Below are positions 6,485 to 10,964 of a stretch of 10,964 nt of DNA, in pieces. Under the pieces are notes generated by a model. That model saw only the letters and a program-made list of their open reading frames with translations. It was not told where the DNA came from and made no database searches. Source of the DNA: Methanolinea sp. UBA473 (GTDB lineage: Archaea > Halobacteriota > Methanomicrobia > Methanomicrobiales > Methanospirillaceae); assembly GCA_002509495.1 (NCBI GenBank), contig DAEV01000093.1, positions 1,241 through 12,204 on the forward strand, in the 5' to 3' direction. The translations under genes were made by a program, and so were the position numbers. The stretch's first letter is position 1. Each line of letters starts with the position of its first letter.

Positions 6485-7350
6485 CATGCCTGGTCGTCAC
6501 CCTGCCCAGATTCCGGGAGACCGCTGATAAGATCGCCTCGTTCCTGGGCGCAGAGGTCGTCGAATATTCGGATAACGCGTTCTCCGGCGCATTTTCCAGG
6601 GCCCGGCGAATCGTAGCGGTGATGTCCACGGGGATCGCTGTCCGGGGAATCGCCCCTCTCCTCTCGGACAAATGGTCCGACCCGGCAGTCGTGGTGGTGA
6701 GCCCCGATCTCGCATACGCCATCCCCATCTCCGGAGGGCACCACGGGGCCAATGAGCTCGCAACAAGCCTTTCAGCCATCGGCCCCGTGCCGGTGATCAC
6801 CACGGCCACGGAGCGTGCAGGGAAAGCCGCGGTAGAGGTGATCGCCGAATCGGAGAGATGCCGGATCCTGAACAGGGATGTGACCAGGACTGTGAATGCG
6901 GCTGTCCTGGACGGCGATGTGGGGATCTTCCGGGTGCCCGGTCCTGCGATAGTCCTGGCCGGGCCTGGCGTGGCCCTTCTCGTGAAGGACGGCACGTATG
7001 GCGTGGGGCTTGGCTGCAGGAGGGGAACTCCCGGGAACGAAGTCGTTCATGCCCTGCAGAAAGCGCTGGAAATTTCCGGGATCCGGCCGGATGACGTTGC
7101 GGCATACGCTACTACCGAGAAGAAGTCGCACGAACCGGGTCTCATTGAGGGGGTCCGTGCCATGGGAGGCACGCTCCTGTTCGTGGACGACGCCACGCTC
7201 GATGCGTACCCCCCGGCCTCCCCGTCGAAAGCCGGCAGGATCGGGCTCTCCGCAGTTGCGGAACCGTGCGCCCTGGCGGTCTCCGCGAAGAAGGAACTTA
7301 TCCTGAGGAAGACAGTGTTCAGGAGGGTGACCGTTGCCATCGCAAGGTAA
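6481..7350 (+). CDS. cbiG: Cobalt-precorrin-5A hydrolase
   Basis: CbiG opens the delta-lactone of cobalt-precorrin-5A and releases the C20 carbon as acetaldehyde, giving cobalt-precorrin-5B. The N-terminal domain is clear: IVAVMSTGIAVRGIAPLL (44-61), SDKWSDPAVVVVSP (62-75) and AIPISGGHHGANELA (80-94). The C-terminal domain carries YGVGLGCRRGTPGNEVVHAL (173-192) and a conserved end, VTVAIA. At 289 residues it is shorter than bacterial CbiG of about 350, and the middle region (roughly 115-165) is the reduced part. Its ATG is inside the cbiF stop (ATGA); AGGAGGT at 6461-6467 is a ribosome site with long spacing. It overlaps cbiH by 17 nt. Placement between C11 methylation and the later steps matches its role. 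Confidence 0.94.
   Translation: MTCLVVTLPRFRETADKIASFLGAEVVEYSDNAFSGAFSRARRIVAVMSTGIAVRGIAPLLSDKWSDPAVVVVSPDLAYAIPISGGHHGANELATSLSAIGPVPVITTATERAGKAAVEVIAESERCRILNRDVTRTVNAAVLDGDVGIFRVPGPAIVLAGPGVALLVKDGTYGVGLGCRRGTPGNEVVHALQKALEISGIRPDDVAAYATTEKKSHEPGLIEGVRAMGGTLLFVDDATLDAYPPASPSKAGRIGLSAVAEPCALAVSAKKELILRKTVFRRVTVAIAR
7321..7327 (+). promoter_or_regulatory. Ribosome binding site deciding the TTG start of cbiH
   Basis: AGGAGGG, continuing into GTGA, lies just before TTG 7334. The same reading frame has a stop (TGA 7328-7330) two codons upstream, and no other start exists before the conserved LFIVGTGPG. TTG is therefore the only workable start. Confidence 0.75.
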
Positions 7351-8116
7351 CCTTGGGGGGAAACTCTTCATCGTGGGCACCGGGCCAGGACGCCTGGAGC
7401 AGATGACCGGGAGGGCCCGGTCAGCCATCCAGGAGTCCGAGTACATCCTGGGGAACGACTCCTACCTCTCCCCGCTCGAACCACTCCTTGCGGGCAAGCA
7501 GGTGATCAGGAGCAGCATGGGCAGGGAGGTGGAACGGGCGAGGCAGGCGGTCGGCCTTGCCCGGAATCACACGGTGGCCATGGTGAGCGGTGGCGACCCG
7601 GGAGTCTACGGGATGGCCGGGATCGTCCTCGAAGTGCTGGAACAGGACGGGTCGGGGATTCCAGTCGAGGTCGTTCCCGGGGTCACGGCGGCCACCGCAG
7701 CGGCTTCAAGGCTCGGTTCCCCCTTATCCGGTGATTTCGCGGTAGTAAGCCTCTCGGACCTCCTCACGCCCATGGAGACGATCGAGCGGCGCCTGTCAGC
7801 CGCGTTCTCCATGGGTGTCCCCGTGGTGCTGTACAACCCTAAGAGCCGGGGAAGGCCGTACAACTTCGCACGGGCGATCGAGATCGCCCGAGTCTACAGG
7901 GATCCTTCGACACCGGTCGGAATCGTTCGGAATGCCTACCGGGAAGGGGAGGAGGTGCGTGTGACCACCCTTGATCATGTGGAGGATCTGGGGGAAGAAG
8001 TAGACATGCACAGCATCGTGATCGTGGGAGGGGAAGAGAGCAGAATCTGGATGGAGGGAGAGAATGCCAAAGGAATCATCACCCCGCGGGGATACCACAG
8101 GAAATACCTATATTGA
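7334..8116 (+). CDS. cbiH: Cobalt-precorrin-3 C17-methyltransferase (ring contraction)
   Basis: CbiH methylates C17 of cobalt-precorrin-3 and drives ring contraction with delta-lactone formation, the step that turns a porphyrinoid into a corrinoid. The 260 residues show the family's special loop KLFIVGTGPGRLEQMT (10-25), with MT in place of LLT, and ILGNDSYL (38-45). Further on are VAMVSGGDPGVYGMAG (81-96), VEVVPGVTAATAAASRLG (111-128), FAVVSLSDLLTPMETIERRL (135-154) and PVVLYNPKSRGRP (163-175). The LSDLLTP and LYNPKSR segments are diagnostic of CbiH/CobJ. The start is TTG, forced by an upstream stop and supported by a strong ribosome site. The gene overlaps cbiG by 17 nt, and its last 53 nt also encode the beginning of cbiC. 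Confidence 0.95.
   Translation: MPSQGNLGGKLFIVGTGPGRLEQMTGRARSAIQESEYILGNDSYLSPLEPLLAGKQVIRSSMGREVERARQAVGLARNHTVAMVSGGDPGVYGMAGIVLEVLEQDGSGIPVEVVPGVTAATAAASRLGSPLSGDFAVVSLSDLLTPMETIERRLSAAFSMGVPVVLYNPKSRGRPYNFARAIEIARVYRDPSTPVGIVRNAYREGEEVRVTTLDHVEDLGEEVDMHSIVIVGGEESRIWMEGENAKGIITPRGYHRKYLY
8053..8058 (+). promoter_or_regulatory. Ribosome binding site of cbiC inside cbiH
   Basis: GGAGGG lies 5 nt before ATG 8064, within the cbiH coding sequence. No later start codon exists before the conserved N-terminal segment of cbiC, so the long overlap is real. Confidence 0.7.
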
Positions 8117-8729
8117 CCTTGGAGCCACCACGGCAGAGGCGTACCGGATCTCGGAGAAGAGCCGCAGGATGGCCAGGAAAGAGGTGGGAGATGAGGGATA
8201 CGAGGACCGGATCCGGCAACGGTGTTCCATCGCGGTCGGGGACTTCGCCATGGCAGGCCTGATGCGGTTTTCGCGGGATCCTGTCCATGCGGGGCTCGCC
8301 GCCCTGGAACGCGGGGCCCCCCTCATTACCGATATCCGGATGGTCCAGGTCGGAATCCAGAAAAAAGGACACTCAAGCGAGGTGGTCTGCGCCCTGGATC
8401 ACGCAGCATCCGCGGGCCAGAAGGGGATCACCCGTTCCCGGGCCGGGATCCTGGCCCTCTCTGACCGCCTGGACGGTGCGATCGTGGTGATAGGGAACGC
8501 ACCCTCCGCACTCCTCTCGGTCTGCGACCTCATCCGGGAGGGGCGCACCCCCGCACTGGTCATCGGGACTGCTGTCGGATTCGTGAACGCGGCCGAGAGT
8601 AAGGAACTCCTCCGCACACTACCCGTTCCCTCTATCTCCAACGAGGGCACAAGGGGAGGGACCCCGGTTGCGGTTGCGGCCATGAACGAGATTATCACCA
8701 TCTATGCACAGAACCACGTCGTCTCTTAG
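8064..8729 (+). CDS. cbiC: Cobalt-precorrin-8 methylmutase, atypical active site
   Basis: CbiC moves the methyl group from C11 to C12, converting cobalt-precorrin-8 to cobyrinic acid, the final ring step. Family segments in the 221 residues include YIDLGATTAEAYRIS (16-30), AALERGAPLITDIRMVQVGI (79-98), GITRSRAGILAL (121-132), GAIVVIGNAPSALL (138-151) and TAVGFVNAAESKELL (169-183), ending EGTRGGTPVAVAAMNE. Against bacterial CbiC/CobH the segment RVIHTTADFD aligns with RCSIAVGDFA here (53-62). This puts isoleucine 56 where the catalytic histidine (His43 of Paracoccus/Pseudomonas denitrificans CobH) should be. Another histidine is present in KKGHSSE (H103). The rest is well conserved and the operon is complete, so I call it functional but unusual. 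It overlaps cbiH by 53 nt and cbiD by 26 nt. Confidence 0.9.
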   Translation: MPKESSPRGDTTGNTYIDLGATTAEAYRISEKSRRMARKEVGDEGYEDRIRQRCSIAVGDFAMAGLMRFSRDPVHAGLAALERGAPLITDIRMVQVGIQKKGHSSEVVCALDHAASAGQKGITRSRAGILALSDRLDGAIVVIGNAPSALLSVCDLIREGRTPALVIGTAVGFVNAAESKELLRTLPVPSISNEGTRGGTPVAVAAMNEIITIYAQNHVVS

Positions 8730-9747
8730 GACTGCAGGAACACTCTGCGATCCGGTTACGGGATTCGCATACCCGGACTCCTGGATCGGAGCCTGTACCG
8801 ATCCTGACGATCTGGAACTCGTCCGATCGGGCCTCGGGCTGCTCACTTCTTCGGGAAAGGTGCTCCGGAGAGGCTTTTCCACGGGCACCACCGCAGCGGC
8901 CGCGTGCAAAGCCGCCGTCCTGTCCCTGCGGGATCCTGTCGAGGGCGTGGAAGTGGCGATCCCCTGCGGGCTCACCGTGATCGTCCATGCCGAAGGCCGG
9001 AACGGAGACGGGTCCGCCAGGAAATACCCCGGGGATTACCCCTCCGACGCCACCGCAGGGATGGAATTCCTGGCCAGGGCCGTTCCGGCAGAAGAAGGGG
9101 TTATCCTGGTCGCGGGGGAGGGAATCGGGAGATTCGAACGCGACACCCCACGCCATGCCGCGGGGGAACCGGCCATCAGCCACCCGGCACTCCAGTCCAT
9201 CCTCCGGGCTATCGAAGAGGGTATGTCGGCGATCCCCGTCCCGGGCGTCGAGGTGGAGCTCTCCGCTCCCACAGGTTCCGTGGTTGCGGAAAGGACGCTT
9301 AATCCGCGAATGGGAGTGGCGGGAGGGATCTCGGTGCTGGGGACCACCGGCCTCGTAGAACCCTGGGACGACCACCTCACCGAATCGGTGCTCGAACGGG
9401 TGGCTGCTGCGGACAGGGTTGTCCTGACGACCGGCAGGCTCGGGCTCCGGTATTCCAGGCTATTATTCCCGGAGCACGAAGTCATACTTGCAGGATCGCA
9501 CCTTTCAAAAGCCCTGGAACGCGCCCGGGGGGATGTGATCCTCTGCGGCCTTCCGGGGCTGATCCTGAAGTTCCTTTCGCCCGGCCTTCTCGACGGAACC
9601 GAATGCGCCACGGTGGAGGAGCTCTCTGCCATGCCCGGGTTCAGGGCGAAGATGGCGGAGGCGTTTGCACGGGCAAAGAGGGACTATCCCCGCCTGAGGG
9701 TGATCATCGTTTCCCGGCGGGGCGAGATCCTGGGGGATTCGGCATGA
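8704..9747 (+). CDS. cbiD: Cobalt-precorrin-5B C1-methyltransferase, archaeal type
   Basis: CbiD methylates C1 of cobalt-precorrin-5B and is unrelated to the other methyltransferases of the pathway. The core signature LRRGFSTGTTAAAACKAAV (54-72) is clear, and NPRMGVAGGISVLGTTG (200-216) is the second family hallmark. About 53 residues precede the core, including VTGFAYPDSWIGACTDP, where bacterial CbiD has only a few; no alternative start codon lies in between. The segments KYPGDYPSDATAG (107-119) and GEGIGRFERDTPRHAAGEPA (138-157) differ from the bacterial KDAGDDPDVT and G(V)GxVTxPGL forms. The C-terminal GK-rich helix is replaced by CGLPGLILKFLSPG. I take this as the archaeal branch of the family. 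ATG 8704 has no clear ribosome site and overlaps cbiC by 26 nt; the stop overlaps cbiE by 4 nt. Confidence 0.93.
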   Translation: MHRTTSSLRTAGTLCDPVTGFAYPDSWIGACTDPDDLELVRSGLGLLTSSGKVLRRGFSTGTTAAAACKAAVLSLRDPVEGVEVAIPCGLTVIVHAEGRNGDGSARKYPGDYPSDATAGMEFLARAVPAEEGVILVAGEGIGRFERDTPRHAAGEPAISHPALQSILRAIEEGMSAIPVPGVEVELSAPTGSVVAERTLNPRMGVAGGISVLGTTGLVEPWDDHLTESVLERVAAADRVVLTTGRLGLRYSRLLFPEHEVILAGSHLSKALERARGDVILCGLPGLILKFLSPGLLDGTECATVEELSAMPGFRAKMAEAFARAKRDYPRLRVIIVSRRGEILGDSA

Positions 9748-10340
9748 AGATCATTGGCGTCGGGTGCGGGCCCGGGATGCTCACGGAGGAGGCGGTAAAG
9801 GCCATATCCGGGGCATCCTCCCTGTATGGGTCCCGCCGTGCCATCGAACTCGCGAAAGAGCATATCCCCAGGGGGTGCCATGTGCAGGAGATCACCGATT
9901 ACCGCTCTCTGAGGACGTTGCCTGGCGATTCGGTGGTTCTCTCGACCGGAGACCCGATGCTCGCAGGCCTAGGATACCTCGAGGGGGAGGTGGTGCCGGG
10001 CATCTCCTCGCTCCAGGTTGCTCTGGCCCGCATGCACCTGCCGGCATCCAGGATATCCGTGGTGGTGGCTCACGGTCGGGACCATGAAGCGGCGCTCCGG
10101 GAAGTCTGCCAGGAAGCAGGGAGGGGTAAGGCAGTCTATCTCCTCGCCGACCCCTCGTTCGATATCCCGGAACTTGCCGGGCAGCTCCGGGAATGCTGCC
10201 CTGGAGCCGGGATCACCCTCTGCGAAGACCTGGGATACCCGCAGGAAAGAATCGTGACCGGCACCGTGGATTCTCCTCCTGTTCCAGGGAGCGGACTCTT
10301 TTCGCTGATCATCGACCCGGAGGCGGGGAGCGCCCGCTGA
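9744..10340 (+). CDS. cbiE: Cobalt-precorrin-7 C5-methyltransferase
   Basis: CbiE methylates C5 of cobalt-precorrin-7 late in ring synthesis, giving cobalt-precorrin-8, the substrate of CbiC. The 198-residue protein is a short class-III precorrin methyltransferase: IIGVGCGPGMLTEEAV (3-18, the GPGxxT-type loop of CbiE), YGSRRAIEL (28-36), VVLSTGDPMLAGLGYL (64-79) and EVVPGISSLQVALARMHLP (82-100) followed by VVVAHGRDHE (106-115). HGRD after the third loop is characteristic of CbiE. The start ATG 9744 is inside the cbiD stop (ATGA) with GGGGGAT upstream. An in-frame ATG at 9603 would add residues with no family resemblance and is rejected. It is the last cbi gene; CbiT, its fusion partner in aerobic CobL proteins, is encoded at the opposite end of the operon. 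Confidence 0.92.
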   Translation: MKIIGVGCGPGMLTEEAVKAISGASSLYGSRRAIELAKEHIPRGCHVQEITDYRSLRTLPGDSVVLSTGDPMLAGLGYLEGEVVPGISSLQVALARMHLPASRISVVVAHGRDHEAALREVCQEAGRGKAVYLLADPSFDIPELAGQLRECCPGAGITLCEDLGYPQERIVTGTVDSPPVPGSGLFSLIIDPEAGSAR

Positions 10341-10355
10341 TCCGGGTCCGGTTTT

Positions 10356-10371
10356 ACTAAAAGGCATATAT
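10356..10371 (+). promoter_or_regulatory. Putative archaeal promoter (BRE/TATA) of the small membrane protein gene
   Basis: ACTAAAAGGCATATAT joins an A-rich BRE-like stretch to a TATA-like ATATAT at 10366-10371. It lies about 50 nt before ATG 10419, which would leave a leader of about 25 nt. A second AT-rich stretch (GTATTAATAAAT, 10393-10404) is too close to the start codon for normal spacing. The site suggests that this gene is transcribed separately from the cbi operon. Confidence 0.5.
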
Positions 10372-10376
10372 CCATC

Positions 10377-10394
10377 CTCATCCAAATTGATGAG
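10377..10394. repeat. Short inverted repeat near the presumed transcript start
   Basis: CTCATC-CAAATT-GATGAG is a perfect 6-bp inverted repeat with a 6-nt spacer. It sits just downstream of the TATA candidate, at the place where transcription should begin. It could be an operator or a small hairpin. It is too weak and lacks a T-run, so it is not a convincing terminator for the cbi operon. Confidence 0.3.
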
Positions 10395-10407
10395 TATTAA
10401 TAAATCC

Positions 10408-10413
10408 AGGTGG
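10408..10413 (+). promoter_or_regulatory. Ribosome binding site of the small membrane protein
   Basis: AGGTGG lies 5 nt before ATG 10419. This favours that ATG over an in-frame GTG at 10410, which would itself be part of the ribosome site. Confidence 0.6.
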
Positions 10414-10418
10414 AATTC

Positions 10419-10598
10419 ATGGAAAAGAAGACAGCAAAACAGATAAGCCTCATATGTTTCCTTGTCGGGTTCGGACTCCTGCTCGTCCAGGATTTAAAGC
10501 GGTTCGAAACCATCGACTTCGGATTCACCTGGCCTTCGGCCATCATGTTCTACGTCGGCCTGCTCCTGATCGCGATCGGTTACTACCTCCGGGGTTGA
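10419..10598 (+). CDS. Small membrane protein of unknown function, two predicted helices
   Basis: I do not recognise this 59-residue protein. It begins with a positively charged segment, MEKKTAKQ. A hydrophobic helix follows at about residues 9-24 (SLICFLVGFGLLLVQD), then a short polar loop with charged residues (LKRFETIDFGFTWPS). A second hydrophobic helix lies at about 42-57 (AIMFYVGLLLIAIGYY), ending LRG. This predicts a two-pass membrane protein with both ends on the cytoplasmic side by the positive-inside rule. It has a plausible promoter and a good ribosome site, and its composition is that of a real membrane protein. No functional motif is visible. It lies after cbiE and converges on a DNA glycosylase gene, so its position does not imply a role in corrinoid metabolism. 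Confidence 0.7.
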   Translation: MEKKTAKQISLICFLVGFGLLLVQDLKRFETIDFGFTWPSAIMFYVGLLLIAIGYYLRG

Positions 10599-10649
10599 AC
10601 TGCTTCCCGGGGATCCGGCCCGGATGGATGATTGGATCTGCACGGGGAT

Positions 10650-10964
10650 TCAACCGAGCCTGATCCTGCCCTCTTCGTCCTTCACAAGCCCCTCTTTCTT
10701 CAGCTGGTCAAGGGCCGACTGAAACCGGTTCTGGTCCAGCGCCAGCCGAGCGCCGAGCTCCCCGCAGGTGAGCGAGTCCTCTGCGATCAGGATCTTAACG
10801 ATCGCCCCGCGAGCCTGGCGTGTGGAGCCTTCGAACGGGGACTGCCTCCGGTAATGTGCGCTCCTCCGGTTCGGGTTGGGGAACCGGGTCTTCCACTCTG
10901 ACCCAAGGTCCATCAGCGCGTAGTACCATTCCCTGGGGTTCCCGCGGTCGCAGGCTGCGGCGAC
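10650..10964 (-). CDS. HhH-GPD (MutY-like) DNA glycosylase, C-terminal part, start outside window
   Basis: The frame is open on the - strand from the window edge to a stop at 10650-10652, giving the last 104 codons. It begins CDRGNPREWYYALMDLGSEW, which resembles the end of the helix-hairpin-helix glycosylase domain of the MutY/endonuclease III superfamily, where NPREWxYALMDLG is typical. MutY and endonuclease III then usually have four cysteines holding a 4Fe-4S cluster. Here the following region is RFPNPNRRSAHYRRQSPFEG, with none. The tail AIVKILIAEDSLTCGELGARL and SALDQLKKEGLVKDEEGRIRLG looks like a winged helix. The likely role is excision of damaged or mispaired bases in DNA repair, with substrate unknown. 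An internal ATG at 10913 is not the likely start, because homology continues upstream of it. Confidence 0.7.
   Translation of the reverse strand, partial: VAAACDRGNPREWYYALMDLGSEWKTRFPNPNRRSAHYRRQSPFEGSTRQARGAIVKILIAEDSLTCGELGARLALDQNRFQSALDQLKKEGLVKDEEGRIRLG

Noticed and set aside
9603..9743. Upstream extension of cbiE
   Set aside because: It is wholly inside cbiD in another frame; ATG 9744 starts at the conserved IIGVGCGPG loop.
1..10340. Possibility of an undescribed system within the dense gene run
   Set aside because: Every stretch of coding space up to 10340 is accounted for by recognisable hem, cob or cbi genes; no mobile element, CRISPR array, tRNA or rRNA was seen.
10604..10630. 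GC-rich CCGGG/CCCGG inverted repeat between the convergent genes
   Set aside because: The stem is only 5 bp, there is no T-run, and such repeats are frequent by chance at this GC content; not a convincing terminator.
10632..10901. 89-codon open frame on the + strand at the right end
   Set aside because: It is antisense to the glycosylase gene, which has recognisable family sequence in the other direction.

Overview
The window is a dense, GC-rich stretch carrying two head-to-tail operons of tetrapyrrole and corrinoid biosynthesis on the + strand. They are followed by a short membrane-protein gene and the 3' end of a convergent DNA-repair gene on the - strand. The source is most likely a methanogenic archaeon, probably of the order Methanomicrobiales. 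I infer this from the C5-pathway hem genes joined to a complete run of unfused archaeal-type cbi genes, the AT-rich promoter islands with TATA/BRE-like sequence instead of -35/-10 boxes, and Shine-Dalgarno sites of the GGAGG/GGTGA type. No 16S rRNA or methanogenesis gene is present, so the assignment is by resemblance only.

Region 1 (1-4518) is hemA (5' truncated) - hemB - hemL - hemC - cobA. The genes overlap by 22, 14, 13 and 4 nt. Together they take glutamyl-tRNA to 5-aminolevulinate (HemA, HemL), to porphobilinogen (HemB) and to hydroxymethylbilane (HemC). Uroporphyrinogen III is then methylated to precorrin-2 (CobA). The step between, uroporphyrinogen III synthase (HemD), has no gene here.

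Region 2 (4519-4634) is a 116-nt gap with an AT-rich promoter island and a 17-bp interrupted palindrome. It is the only real break in the first 10.3 kb.

Region 3 (4635-10340) is cbiT - cbiL - cbiF - cbiG - cbiH - cbiC - cbiD - cbiE. These eight genes abut or overlap throughout. They encode nearly the whole anaerobic (early cobalt insertion) corrin-ring pathway from cobalt-factor II to cobyrinic acid: C20 methylation (CbiL), C17 methylation and ring contraction (CbiH), C11 methylation (CbiF), ring opening (CbiG), C1 methylation (CbiD), C5 methylation (CbiE), C15 methylation with decarboxylation (CbiT) and methyl migration (CbiC). The cobalt-precorrin-6A reductase (CbiJ), the cobaltochelatase (CbiX/CbiK) and the amidase CbiA are not in the window.

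Region 4 (10341-10964) has a promoter with a small inverted repeat, a 59-residue two-helix membrane protein of unknown function, and on the - strand the C-terminal part of a MutY-like helix-hairpin-helix DNA glycosylase lacking the usual iron-sulfur cysteines.

Most of the window is recognisable known biology; I do not see an undescribed multi-gene system. The points most worth a second look are the apparent loss of the catalytic histidine in CbiC, the missing hemD, the altered glycine loop of CobA, the divergent archaeal form of CbiD, the palindrome upstream of cbiT, the small membrane protein, and the cluster-less glycosylase.
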